A stretch of DNA of 64,000 nucleotides from Hyphomicrobium_A sp963812795 (GTDB taxonomy: Bacteria > Pseudomonadota > Alphaproteobacteria > Rhizobiales > Hyphomicrobiaceae), in the NCBI GenBank assembly GCA_963812795.1, contig CAWEWG010000007.1, forward strand, positions 806,001-870,000, in the 5' to 3' direction. Below, piece by piece: positions 21,675 to 30,369 of this stretch. A model generated the notes under the pieces. It was not told where the DNA came from. It saw only the letters and a list, made by a program, of their open reading frames with translations, and did not search any database. The position numbers and the translations under genes were made by a program. Each line of letters starts with the position of its first letter. The stretch's first letter is position 1.

Positions 21675-23721
21675 TGGGGGGGCCTCCGCGCTGCGCCAGG
21701 CCGTCGACCGGCAGGCGCACGGTGAAGCGGGCCCCGCACGGCTTGGCGTCGGCCCCGGCGCCGTCGTCGTAGCGGTTCTCGGCAACGATATGGCCGGCAT
21801 GCGCCAGGATGATCTCGCGCGAGATGCTGAGGCCGAGGCCGGAGTTCTTGCCGCGGCTCGCGTCGGTCGCCGGGCGGTCGGAATAGAAGCGGTCGAAGAT
21901 GATCTCCAGGCGGTCATCGGGGATGCCCGGGCCCTCGTCCTCGACGATGATCTCGACGAACGGCGCTGCGGCGCGCGCATGCACCGTCACCGTGCCGCTT
22001 TCCGGCGAAAACGAGATGGCGTTGTCGATGAGGTTGGTGAGCACCTGGCCGAGGCGGCCCTCGTCGCCCTTGACGCAGAAGGCGCCGGGGAAGGGCTCGC
22101 TGCCGAGCGCCAGCATCAGCGCGCGGCTGTCGTCGCCGATGATGTCGCGGAAGATGCCGACGACATTACGCAGCATCGCCGTCACGTCGATGTTGCGCAT
22201 CTCCTTGCGGGCCAGCTCCGCGTCGAGGCGGGAGGCGTTGGAGACGTCGGTGATCAGCCGGTTGAGCCGCTTCAGCTCGGCCTGGATCTGCGCCACCAGA
22301 TGCGTGCGCTCTTCCTCGGTCTTGGCATAGCCGAGCAATTCAGCGGTGGAGCGCGCGGCGGTCAGCGGGTTCTTCAACTCGTGCGCCACGTCGGCGGCGA
22401 ACTTTTCGCTCGCCTCGATGCGGCGGCACAGCGCGCTGGTCATGGCGTGGAAGGCGTTCGCCATCTGCGCCACCTCGTCGGTGCGGCCCGAATATTCCGG
22501 CAGCTGCGTACGGGCATCGATGTTGTGGCTGACGCGCTCGGCGGCGGCCGAAAGGCGGCGGATCGGGCCGGCAACGGTGCGCGCCAGCAGCAGCGAGGTG
22601 ACCACCGAGGCCAGCAGCGCGATACCGGCGAGCACGAGAATGACGATGCGCTCTTCCCTGAGGATCTTGTCGATCTGGCCGGGGCGCGTCGACAGGAGCA
22701 GCACGCCCTGTACGTCGCTGAAGCGGCGAATGGGCAGGGCGATGGACACGATCTGCTCGCCCTTGCGGTTGAGCAGCAGCATGCTCTTTTCCTCGCCTTC
22801 CAGCGCGGCACGCACTTCCTTGTAGGCCATGCCGTTGCCGACGCCGATCTCCTGGTAGACGGGCAGCGGCTCCTTGAAGAGATAGCGCGTCAGGCGCGTC
22901 CAGATGTTCTGCGTTTCCGGCGTCTCCGAATCGCTCGCCGTCGTCGGCTCGTTGCGCATCGCCGTCCAGCGAGCGAGCGTCTGCGCCGTATCGACGATCA
23001 GCGTTCCGTCGCGTGCATAAATACGCGCGCGCGTATTCGTCGGCTGGATCAGCTTGCGCAGGATCGGCGTCACTTCCTCCGGATGGATCGACAGCTCGAG
23101 CGAGGTCAGCCCGTCGTCGGTGAAGCGGCTCTGGGTGTTGCCCGAGGCATCGGGAATGGCGTTGGGGTCGATGACGATACTTTCGCGAATCACCTTGGCA
23201 TTGGCGGCGATCGCATCGGCGATGATCTTGCCCTGCGTCTTGAGGGCATCGAGCTTGGCGTCGATCAGCCAGGTATGGAACCAGCCGAGATAGAGAATGC
23301 CGCCGACGAGGATGAAGAACCCCATCAGGTTGGAGATGAGGATGCGGCGCAAGAGGCTGGCGGAGAAAAAGCGCACGATAGGCTGACGGGCGAACCAGGC
23401 CTGCAGGGGCGCCAGCGCCTTGGGCGGCGCGGCGCCCTGCTCGACGTGCGCCGCCGCCGTTTGCGCGCCAAGGGCGATGGCGCTGGCGGTGCGGCGGACG
23501 GCGCCCGACGCCATGCGCGCAGCCGATTGGCCCGCGTCGGCGGCCGACGTAGCCGCCGCTTTCAGCGATTGGGTGGTGTTGCCGGCGCGCGCCGATGAGG
23601 TCTGCGCCAAGCGCCGCGTGCCGGCGACGGCCGCAGCCCGGATGTCGTTCGCGAAGCCTTTCAGCCCCGCGAACCCGTTCGATAGCGGGCGTTGTTCGGA
23701 TCGCTCGGCGTCGAGCGCCAT
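21658..23721 (-). CDS. chvG: sensor histidine kinase ChvG/ExoS
   Basis: Envelope and acid-stress sensor kinase partnering ChvI. An Ala-rich cytoplasmic N-terminus of about 110 residues is followed by a membrane helix (LMGFFILVGGILYLGWF), a periplasmic sensor (SRFTDDGLTSLELSIHPEEV), a second helix (IVILVLAGIALLASVVTSLL), HAMP, the His box FAADVAHELKNPLTA and an ATPase domain (NLIDNAISFSPESG, DEGPGIPDD, SGLGLSISREI). ATG 23721 has ggagg 7 bp upstream. It follows chvI by 14 bp. ChvG activity is normally held in check by periplasmic ExoR, whose gene is not in the window. Intact frame, 687 residues. Confidence 0.96.
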   Translation of the reverse strand: MALDAERSEQRPLSNGFAGLKGFANDIRAAAVAGTRRLAQTSSARAGNTTQSLKAAATSAADAGQSAARMASGAVRRTASAIALGAQTAAAHVEQGAAPPKALAPLQAWFARQPIVRFFSASLLRRILISNLMGFFILVGGILYLGWFHTWLIDAKLDALKTQGKIIADAIAANAKVIRESIVIDPNAIPDASGNTQSRFTDDGLTSLELSIHPEEVTPILRKLIQPTNTRARIYARDGTLIVDTAQTLARWTAMRNEPTTASDSETPETQNIWTRLTRYLFKEPLPVYQEIGVGNGMAYKEVRAALEGEEKSMLLLNRKGEQIVSIALPIRRFSDVQGVLLLSTRPGQIDKILREERIVILVLAGIALLASVVTSLLLARTVAGPIRRLSAAAERVSHNIDARTQLPEYSGRTDEVAQMANAFHAMTSALCRRIEASEKFAADVAHELKNPLTAARSTAELLGYAKTEEERTHLVAQIQAELKRLNRLITDVSNASRLDAELARKEMRNIDVTAMLRNVVGIFRDIIGDDSRALMLALGSEPFPGAFCVKGDEGRLGQVLTNLIDNAISFSPESGTVTVHARAAAPFVEIIVEDEGPGIPDDRLEIIFDRFYSDRPATDASRGKNSGLGLSISREIILAHAGHIVAENRYDDGAGADAKPCGARFTVRLPVDGLAQRGGPPSGRRA

Positions 23722-23735
23722 CGTGCCTCCGCGCC

Positions 23736-24449
23736 TCAAGCTTCCTTGAAGCGGTATCCTACGCCGTACAGCGTCTCGATCACATCGAAGTTGTCGTCGA
23801 CCTGCTTGAACTTCTTGCGCAGGCGCTTGATGTGGCTGTCGATGGTGCGGTCGTCAACGTAAACCTGATCGTCGTAGGCGGCGTCCATGAGTGCGTCGCG
23901 AGTCTTGACGACGCCGGGGCGCGAGGCGAGTGCCTGCAGGATGAGAAACTCGGTGACCGTCAGGGTCACCGGCTTGTTGTCCCAATGGCAGTTGTGGCGT
24001 TCCGGATCGAGCTTCAACTTGCCGCGCTCCAAGACGCGTGCCGCCTCGATCTCGGGAGTGGCGGCGGGGTCCTTCGGCTGGAAGCGGCGTAGGACGGCTT
24101 TAACACGCTCGACGACGAGGCGTTGCGAGAAAGGCTTGGCGACATAGTCGTCGGCGCCCATCTTGAGACCGAACAGCTCGTCGATCTCTTCGTCCTTCGA
24201 GGTGAGGAAGATCACCGGCATGTCGGAGCGCTGGCGCACGCGGCGCAGAAGCTCCATTCCGTCCATGCGCGGCATCTTGATGTCGAAGATGCCGAGATCG
24301 GCCGGATCTTCCGCGAGGGCCTCGAGGGCCGACACGCCGTCATTGTAGGTTCGTACTTTGTAGCCCTCGGCCTCGAGCGCCATGCGCAACGAGGTGAGAA
24401 TGTTGCGCTCGTCGTCGACGAGAGCGATCGTGCTTTTTTCTTTCATCAT
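23736..24449 (-). CDS. chvI: response regulator ChvI (OmpR family)
   Basis: 237 residues. The receiver domain has acidic IALVDDERN, phospho-Asp in IFDIKMPRMDG, Thr/Ser in VIFLTSKDEE and Lys in YVAKPFS. A winged-helix DNA-binding domain ends in TIDSHIKRLRKKFK and GVGYRFKEA. Controls exopolysaccharide, envelope and host-interaction genes in rhizobia (BvrR in Brucella). ATG 24449, or 24446 one codon on. It is the first gene of the chvI-chvG-hprK-EIIA-ptsH series and is divergent from hugZ. Confidence 0.96.
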   Translation of the reverse strand: MMKEKSTIALVDDERNILTSLRMALEAEGYKVRTYNDGVSALEALAEDPADLGIFDIKMPRMDGMELLRRVRQRSDMPVIFLTSKDEEIDELFGLKMGADDYVAKPFSQRLVVERVKAVLRRFQPKDPAATPEIEAARVLERGKLKLDPERHNCHWDNKPVTLTVTEFLILQALASRPGVVKTRDALMDAAYDDQVYVDDRTIDSHIKRLRKKFKQVDDNFDVIETLYGVGYRFKEA

Positions 24450-24584
24450 GTCCCGACCCTGCGGCAGAGGAGCCACTGCCGCGCTTTATGGCTCCAAGGT
24501 GTATCAATTGTGGCGGAGCCAATTTCGTGTTTTCTGTCTGAACGTTATCTGAATAGGTTGGACACAGGAAGCGCGCGAGGCGGC

Positions 24585-25343
24585 ATGACTGTTGAAGAGC
24601 CTGCGAAACAGTCAAGTTTTTCGCATGTTAAGGAAACCGCGGCCGAGGCGCGGGAGATCGTGCGGGCGGCCCTGAAGGGTGCGCTGGCGAGCCTGCTGGC
24701 GCCCTCCGGGCATCCCTACGCCTCGCTGCTGCTGGTGGCAACCGAGCCGGATGGGTCTCCTGTTTTCCTGATTTCTAAACTGGCGCTGCACACCAAGAAC
24801 CTCGCCGCCGACGCGCGCTGCAGCCTGCTGATCGACGCGACGGGCTCAGATGCCGATCCGATGGCCGGTGCGCGCATCACGCTGATCGGCGAGGCGAGGC
24901 CGACCACGAGCACAACCGCGCGCGCGCGTTTCCTCGCGCGGCATCCTGCCGCCGCGGGCTATGCCGATTTTCCGGATTTCTCGTTTTATGCATTCGATAT
25001 CGCCAGCGCGCACTTCATCGGCGGCTTCGGCCGCATCGTCGATCTGCCGCGCGCGCAGTTGCTCATCGACGTTAGCGGCGCCGAGGCGCTGAGCGAGCGC
25101 GAGGCCGACATCGTCGGTCACATGAACGAGGATCACGCCGACGCCATCGAGCTGTACGCCACGCGCCTTCTAGGCGCCTCGCCGGGTGCCTGGCGCATGA
25201 GCGGCATCGATCCTGAAGGTTGCGATCTCGTCCTCGGCGCGCGCGCCTTGCGGCTGCCGTTCGCCACCCGCATCACCAACGGCGAGGAAGCGCGCAAGGA
25301 GCTCGTCCGCCTGGTCGGCGAGGCCCGCGCCAAAGCGGCGTAG
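24585..25343 (+). CDS. HugZ family heme-utilisation / pyridoxamine-phosphate-oxidase-like protein
   Basis: 252 residues. An N-terminal split-barrel FMN-binding-like domain (HPYASLLLVATEPDGSPVFL, then LISKLALHTKNLAADARCSL) and a C-terminal DUF2470-type domain with the histidine-containing DIVGHMNEDHADAIELY. Family members bind heme or degrade it (HugZ) or are uncharacterised. ATG 24585 fits the domain start; the frame is open further upstream. Divergent from chvI. A 107-bp near-copy of its middle (25021-25126) occurs at 26278. Confidence 0.88.
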   Translation: MTVEEPAKQSSFSHVKETAAEAREIVRAALKGALASLLAPSGHPYASLLLVATEPDGSPVFLISKLALHTKNLAADARCSLLIDATGSDADPMAGARITLIGEARPTTSTTARARFLARHPAAAGYADFPDFSFYAFDIASAHFIGGFGRIVDLPRAQLLIDVSGAEALSEREADIVGHMNEDHADAIELYATRLLGASPGAWRMSGIDPEGCDLVLGARALRLPFATRITNGEEARKELVRLVGEARAKAA

Positions 25344-25448
25344 CGGCACGCCTATCCGCAGCCGCCCGATGGCCCGAGAACAGCACACGACGGACTGCTG
25401 TCGGCAAACATGCCATTCAATAGATCTAGGTGTTGTTGGATTGGTGAG

Positions 25449-25628
25449 CTAGTTGATGCGCAACGAGCCAAGTAGCCCCAGCCCTTGCAACAGCCAGATC
25501 ACAACGAAGATGACAACGACGATGTTGAGGATGTTCTTGATCTTGCCGTCCATCGGAACGTAATTGTTGACCAGCCAGAGGGCCACGCCAACGACGATCA
25601 AGACGACTATGATGTGCACTAGGTCCAT
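25449..25628 (-). CDS. Thivi_2564-family small membrane protein
   Basis: A 59-residue protein below usual length cut-offs. Two membrane helices, IIVVLIVVGVALWLVNNY and ILNIVVVIFVVIWLLQGLGL, are separated by the conserved VPMDGKIKN turn. The start ATG 25628 has ggaggga just upstream. The pattern matches the Thivi_2564 family of small inner-membrane proteins, of unknown function. It stands alone between hugZ and the iron-permease-like gene. Confidence 0.8.
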   Translation of the reverse strand: MDLVHIIVVLIVVGVALWLVNNYVPMDGKIKNILNIVVVIFVVIWLLQGLGLLGSLRIN

Positions 25629-25842
25629 TGGTCCCTCCGCGAAATGAAACGCGCTGAACTATCCCATTTCAACAGCTCACCGCACTGCTTAGTTCCGCTC
25701 ACAGCGGGGATAAGTTTGTTCGTCTTACCCGCCAGCTGTATGAGCAACAACGGCAAATGGCTCAAACGAGAGCCGTACCAATGGCTTCGATTTTCCACGA
25801 GCATCGCGGGAGGGCAGAGACCGAAGTGAGTGCGGCCGTCGA

Positions 25843-26169
25843 TCAGTCGTCCTTCCGCGCATTCTTACGGTGTCGCTCGATATCTTCCGGCTCCTCCTCG
25901 TCGATGCGCGTCATGGCATTGCTCGCAAGCTTATGAGCGTGCAGCAGCTCGTCCAGCTTGGCTTGGATCGATTGGGTGTCGCGGTGCTCGGCGCGCTGAA
26001 TGAAGAGCGTCATGATCCACACGGCGATGGTGGCAATGCCGTGCCAGTCGAAGGTCTCCGGTTCAAATACCAGCCACGCTGCGACAAAGCCGAAGATGAC
26101 TAAGAAGGCCAGTGGGTGGCCGGAGAGAACTCCAAGCTGTGTGAGCGCACGCCGCGCTAGATCGATCAT
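25843..26169 (-). CDS. low-affinity iron permease family protein
   Basis: 108 residues: two membrane helices (HPLAFLVIFGFVAAWLVF and IATIAVWIMTLFIQ) followed by the family signature QRAEHRDTQSIQAKLDELLHA and a charged tail with an acidic EEEPED patch. This is the PF04120 architecture; the iron-transport name is historical and bacterial members are poorly characterised. Start ATG 26169 chosen for fit to the family; the frame is open 60 bp upstream. Confidence 0.8.
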   Translation of the reverse strand: MIDLARRALTQLGVLSGHPLAFLVIFGFVAAWLVFEPETFDWHGIATIAVWIMTLFIQRAEHRDTQSIQAKLDELLHAHKLASNAMTRIDEEEPEDIERHRKNARKDD

Positions 26170-26229
26170 GACTGTATCCCTGAGGTTTCGCGAGAACAGT
26201 GTAGGGGATAGGTCGCTGATCGCGCTCAA

Positions 26230-26283
26230 CTACTTGAAATCTTCGAGCGTGAGCAGCGGTGTCAGCGTCAGGCCGACGGCGGC
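26230..26283 (-). pseudogene. remnant of pyrE 3' end
   Basis: Read leftwards this encodes EAAVGLTLTPLLTLEDFK and a TAG stop, matching the C-terminus of orotate phosphoribosyltransferase (GLTLTAILTLADFKA in the intact pyrE at 29769). Nothing of the rest of pyrE lies upstream; the similarity ends where the hugZ remnant begins. Confidence 0.75.
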
Positions 26284-26384
26284 TTCGGTCGCATCGTCAA
26301 TCTGCCGCGCGTGCAACTGCTCATCGACATTGGCGATGCCAAGGCACTGGGTGAGCGCGAGGCCGACATCGTCGGCCACATGAC
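26278..26384 (+). pseudogene. remnant of hugZ middle section
   Basis: About 107 bp closely resembles positions 25021-25126 of hugZ, roughly 85-90% identical by eye. It encodes GFGRIVNLPRVQLLIDIGDA and EREADIVGHM, with no start, flanks or downstream domain. It abuts the pyrE remnant, sharing the ggcggcttcgg junction. Confidence 0.8.
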
Positions 26385-26501
26385 CCTAGAGCGGACTTCT
26401 ATCCTCTGCGCTACCCATTGCTGAATATCGGATGTGCTTCCATCATGCATCCGACGCCGATCTGTAAGCGGATGTGGACACCTCGAGTAGGGACGCGCCC
26501 C

Positions 26502-26885
26502 ATGAAGTACATCGCGCTGATTGCCGTGATCGCCATCCTGCTTCTTGAAATATCTGGCGCGATTCCGCGGTCGAGTGTCGGTGGCCCGATGACCATCGCG
26601 CTGGTTTTTTTCATCGCCGCAGTGGCCGTCGGGATCCACGAGGCATGGTCGAACAAGCGGGGTGTGCTCGGCTGGATCGTGAGCATCGTCGTCGCGCTCC
26701 TCGGCGGCTTGGTGGGCGCCAGCCTCGGCAGCATGGTTTTGGGAACGATACAGGGGCTCCTGAATGTGGAAGGGGCGCTCGCGGAGACGCGACATCCCCT
26801 ACTTTATGTGTCGTTGGTCGGCATGATGCTCGTCGCGCTGCTGGGGTCGTGGATCGCGCTGCGGATCGTGGACCGGATGCGATGA
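26502..26885 (+). CDS. unrecognised small integral membrane protein
   Basis: 127 residues, four predicted membrane helices: YIALIAVIAILLLEISGAI, MTIALVFFIAAVAVGI, GWIVSIVVALLGGLVGASLG and LLYVSLVGMMLVALLGSWIA. No family or motif recognised. ATG 26502 is the first Met before the first helix; the upstream in-frame extension is not hydrophobic and overlaps noncoding-looking DNA. Isolated, with no evident operon partner. Confidence 0.6.
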   Translation: MKYIALIAVIAILLLEISGAIPRSSVGGPMTIALVFFIAAVAVGIHEAWSNKRGVLGWIVSIVVALLGGLVGASLGSMVLGTIQGLLNVEGALAETRHPLLYVSLVGMMLVALLGSWIALRIVDRMR

Positions 26886-27015
26886 GTTTTTGGCTCGCGC
26901 GTCGGGTCGTGGCGCATGTCGGGCATCCACGGGCGCATAGCTGCAAAATGCATCCCGGGCCTCGTCACCAGGATCCATCGATCGGCACACTCGACGATTG
27001 GTCGGCCGTCACCCG

Positions 27016-28746
27016 CTACCAGAAGAAGGGTTTCCCCTGGGGACCGCGCCGCTGCTTCTTGTTCGGTTGCCGGTTAGGGCTGGGCTGGTCCCAGAAATTG
27101 AAGAAGCCGGGCTGCCATGTGTTGCCGCTTGCAGGGAACGCGCCCCAAGGAGAGACCGGAGGCGTAGGCTTGCGCGTTATGAAGCCGCCCTGCGGCTGAT
27201 TGCTCAACACAGCAACGAACTCGGTACGGTAGTTGGTCTCGCGGCTCAGCGGCTCGTCCGAGACGATGATCGACGATCGCGGCAGCGCGGTCTGCGCGAT
27301 ACGATCGAGGGCGTCCTTCGGGATGGTGATCCGGTCGAGCGCGTTCTTGGCCTCGTCCCCGTGGTCGATCGTGGTCGCGCTCCAGCGAAGGCCCGCGTCG
27401 CCCGGCGCCATCGCCGTGAATACATGCGTGCCAATGGGCCTCTCGGGGTCGCGGATCGTGACCGGAACCTCGATGGTCGCATCGAAGACCTCGCCGCCGT
27501 CCGGCCACGGCTTTTGCGTGTTCCGCCGCACATAGAGCTTCTGCGTCGCGCGGCTGATGTAGACAGAGACCGGCACGAGCGCGAGCTTTGCTTCGTCGGC
27601 CGCCTTGGCCGTTTCCGCCTTGCGGGTTACGGCCGCCTTGGCGGCATCCGCTGCCTTGGCCGCGGCATCGATCTTCAGCGTCGCCTCGGCTTTGATCGTG
27701 TCGAGCTTGGCAGCGGCCTCGGTGGCCTTGGCAGCGGCCTTGAGCCGCCGTTCCTCGGCCTTGGCCACGTTCGACTGTGCGGAGGCGAGTGCCTTTTCGG
27801 CGGCAGCGAGATCGGCGTCGGCAGAGGATTTCTGCCGTTCCGCTTTGGCGGCATCGGCCGGCTTGGCAGCAGCCTCGACCGTCGCGTCCGTATCGGCCTT
27901 GCCAATGTCGAGTTTCGCACCCGCATCTGTGGCCTTGCCAGCGGCCTTGAGCCTTTGTTCCTGCGCCTTGGCCTCGCCCGACCTGGCCTTGTCGAGCGAC
28001 TTTTCGGCGGAAGCGAGGTCGGCGCCGGCGGAGGATTTCTGCCGTTCTGCCTTGCGCAGCGTTGCTTTGGCGGAATCCGCATCGCGCGCCGCCGTCTTGG
28101 CGAATTTCTTCGTCTCGTCGACCGCTTTGGCGGCCTCGGCAGCTTCGCGCGCGAGCGTCTCGGCACGTGCCGGCGCAGCAGCGACGGCCTCCGCGTTCGG
28201 CACCAGCAACGCCGCGTGAGAAAAATCGACGGGAGGTGCGTCGTCCGGGGAGATGATCACCCGCATCCCGATGCGCGTCTTGTCGAACAGCTCCGACGCA
28301 AAACCAAACGGCATCCGCACACAGCCGTGCGAGGCGGCATAGCCCGGCAGCGGACCGCCATGCATGGCTATGCCGTTCCACGTAAGGCGCTGCATGTGGG
28401 GCATGTGGGCGTCGTCATAGAGATTGGAGCGGTGGTCAATGTTCTTCTGAAGAACGGCAAACACGCCGGCCGGCGTTTCGCGTCCTTTGACGCCGGTCGA
28501 CACGGGCGCTTTCAGAATCCAACCGTCGGCGTCGTAAAACGTGACGTTCTGCGACTTGATCGACACGATCGCCATGATCGGCTCGCCGGCTTCTCGCGGC
28601 GCCGTCTCCTCTGCGGGACGAGCCGCCCCCCTCGCGCTGACTTCGGCCGTCAGCACGGTTAGTGCGGCAGCCGCCGCAATCGTCACGATGACCGGAAGGC
28701 CCAAACGCCGAACTGTTGATTTTTTCATGGAAAATCGATCTGCCAT
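27016..28746 (-). CDS. L,D-transpeptidase (YkuD) with long coiled-coil insertion
   Basis: 576 residues, exported (basic N-terminus plus LGLPVIVTIAAAAALTVLTA). The catalytic YkuD domain at residues 56-165 has His129 and the SHGCVRMP motif (His140, Cys142), the 3-3 peptidoglycan cross-linking active site. Residues 175-380 are an Ala/Lys/Glu-rich coiled coil made of two similar units, each opening with KAERQKSSA. The C-terminal part (PVSVYISRATQKLYVRR, VTIRDPERPIGTHVFTAM) resembles a second YkuD fold without a catalytic Cys. Start is ATG 28746, or 28728, which gives MKKSTVRRLG. Intact frame. Confidence 0.88.
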   Translation of the reverse strand: MADRFSMKKSTVRRLGLPVIVTIAAAAALTVLTAEVSARGAARPAEETAPREAGEPIMAIVSIKSQNVTFYDADGWILKAPVSTGVKGRETPAGVFAVLQKNIDHRSNLYDDAHMPHMQRLTWNGIAMHGGPLPGYAASHGCVRMPFGFASELFDKTRIGMRVIISPDDAPPVDFSHAALLVPNAEAVAAAPARAETLAREAAEAAKAVDETKKFAKTAARDADSAKATLRKAERQKSSAGADLASAEKSLDKARSGEAKAQEQRLKAAGKATDAGAKLDIGKADTDATVEAAAKPADAAKAERQKSSADADLAAAEKALASAQSNVAKAEERRLKAAAKATEAAAKLDTIKAEATLKIDAAAKAADAAKAAVTRKAETAKAADEAKLALVPVSVYISRATQKLYVRRNTQKPWPDGGEVFDATIEVPVTIRDPERPIGTHVFTAMAPGDAGLRWSATTIDHGDEAKNALDRITIPKDALDRIAQTALPRSSIIVSDEPLSRETNYRTEFVAVLSNQPQGGFITRKPTPPVSPWGAFPASGNTWQPGFFNFWDQPSPNRQPNKKQRRGPQGKPFFW

Positions 28747-29139
28747 ACCGTTGCCACGCCCCCTGACGGTTGATGCCAGTCCGGGCTCGCCTCAATCAAG
28801 GGGCAAATCGCGCCATCAGGATGGCCGACCGAAGTGGGGCTTCCCACGTGCCCTTCGGGACACTTAATTCTGGCCGAGGCGCGGCCCCCTCTGCAATTGG
28901 GATGGTTCGACCGCGGGCGGCGCGCCATGGCGAGTATCCAAATGCCCGTTTCTGGCCCGAAGCGGATGTCCCGCGAGCGGCGCTCGGTTGTCTGCTCACC
29001 GGCTTACCGCTGAAGTTTGGAGTTTTGGCCGTCGGCGGCTGCCTTGCCCCATGCGCGCCGTTCCGTGCGGAACAGCGCGCGCTCATTCCTTCGATAAGCT
29101 TGGGCTCCTCTTAGGCGTAATGAGAATCTGGAGTAACCA
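28747..29139. other. intergenic region, no gene seen
   Basis: 393 bp between the divergent L,D-transpeptidase and small secreted protein genes. No frame with convincing coding character. A stretch ctggcccgaagcggatgtcc (about 28953) resembles, inverted, ggccagaagcggacatcc at about 52075, hinting at a short dispersed motif. Confidence 0.45.
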
Positions 29140-29412
29140 ATGATCACGTCAAAACAGGCGGCGCTGGCCGCCGCAGGTGGCCTGGTTGGCCTTGCTCTTC
29201 TCGCCACCCAGGCGTTCGCCTACAGCGAAGCCGTCATCAATGCATGCACCGACGACTACATGGCCTACTGCAGCGCCTATGACGAAAACAGCGCGCAGGG
29301 CGAGCGCTGCATGCGCGCCGTGGGCGGCAAACTCTCGCAGGGCTGTGTCAAAGCCCTTGTTGCCTCCGGCGAGGTCTCCAAGACCGCAGTTAAGGTCCGT
29401 ACCAAGCGCTAA
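29140..29412 (+). CDS. small secreted cysteine-containing protein
   Basis: 90 residues with a signal peptide (MITSKQAALAAAGGLVGLAL, cleavage probably after AFA). The mature part has four cysteines in the pattern C-x8-C-x12-C-x11-C (ACTDDYMAYCS, ERCMRAVG, GCVKALV). This suggests an oxidised periplasmic fold of the Cys-rich small proteins seen in Bradyrhizobium-type genomes. Function unknown. The start is preceded by ctggagtaacca. Confidence 0.7.
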   Translation: MITSKQAALAAAGGLVGLALLATQAFAYSEAVINACTDDYMAYCSAYDENSAQGERCMRAVGGKLSQGCVKALVASGEVSKTAVKVRTKR

Positions 29413-29768
29413 GACTGCCGGCTTACTGCCGAACTCATGTGAGTTCACAGGCGCGGCGCGCTGACTTCTGCTCCTTGGCCCTGAGCTGACATTCGCCGCG
29501 CCACGCTCAACGTCCGCTTCTGACCCGACTTGGACATCGAGATGGGACCGGGCCACTCCTCAAGTATGCTGCCGTACGATACGATCGTCATTGGGAGCTT
29601 TCCAGTCCCACCGACATTCACGGCGACGGCTCAGCGTGCGCCACTTCGGGTCGATTTCGAAAAGGCTACAGTCCGCCTCGACAGCTCCCGGCCCTTAGCG
29701 GACATTGCTGAGCAAGCGTCACTAGCGACCTTGCAGTGCGCAAGAGGCAGGCCTACGCCGCTCCGCAC
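29413..29768. other. intergenic region, no gene seen
   Basis: 356 bp between the small secreted protein and the convergent pyrE. The only structure noticed is a near-palindrome gaactcatgtgagttc at 29431-29446. No coding frame or terminator was supported. Confidence 0.4.
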
Positions 29769-30344
29769 TCAGGCCTTGAAGTCCGCGAGCGTGAGGATGG
29801 CGGTCAGCGTCAGGCCGGCGGCGGCGAAGGCTTCGCCGGCGCCCTCCTCGCGGTCGAGCACGGTGACGACGCCGACCACCTCGGCGCCCTCGGCCCGCAG
29901 CGCCTCCGCCGCCTTGATGGCCGAGCCGCCGGTCGTCGTCACGTCCTCGACGACAACGACGCGCTTGCCCTGCAAGGTTTCGCCGTCCCGCAAGCCCTCG
30001 ATGAGGCTGCGGGTGCCGTGGTCCTTCGCCTGTTTGCGCACGAAAAACGCGTTGATCGGTTTTTTGCCGCCGTGGCTCACCGCGGCGACGGCCGCGGCCA
30101 GCGGCACGGCACCCATTTCCAGGCCGCCGATGAAATCGGCGTCGAGATCGGCGATGGCGGCGAGGATGAGCGTGGCGATGACGTGCGCGCCTTCGGCATC
30201 GAGCATCGTCGGCTTCATGTTGAAGTAATAGGTGGAGGTCTTTCCCGAGGCGAGCTTCACTTCCTTGCCCGATTGGAACGAGCGCGCCTTGATGATGTCG
30301 ATCAGCCGCGCCCTCAGCTTCGCATCCGTGCCGCCAGCCGACAT
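29769..30344 (-). CDS. pyrE: orotate phosphoribosyltransferase PyrE
   Basis: Fifth step of pyrimidine synthesis: orotate + PRPP to OMP. 191 residues with GLEMGAVPLAAAVA, FFVRKQAKDHGT and the PRPP-binding RVVVVEDVTTTGGSAIKAAE. ATG 30344 has ggagg 8 bp upstream; a GTG 24 bp earlier is in frame but less likely. A 167-bp palindromic element ends 25 bp upstream of the start, within the probable promoter. Its C-terminal codons have a degenerate copy at 26230. Confidence 0.96.
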   Translation of the reverse strand: MSAGGTDAKLRARLIDIIKARSFQSGKEVKLASGKTSTYYFNMKPTMLDAEGAHVIATLILAAIADLDADFIGGLEMGAVPLAAAVAAVSHGGKKPINAFFVRKQAKDHGTRSLIEGLRDGETLQGKRVVVVEDVTTTGGSAIKAAEALRAEGAEVVGVVTVLDREEGAGEAFAAAGLTLTAILTLADFKA

Positions 30345-30369
30345 TTCGCCGCCCTCCGTCTCGTCCACA

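Noticed and set aside
21223..23598. 791-codon open frame antisense to chvG
   Set aside because: Shadow of chvG: composition is Arg/Asp/His-rich and lacks recognisable domains, while chvG is complete.
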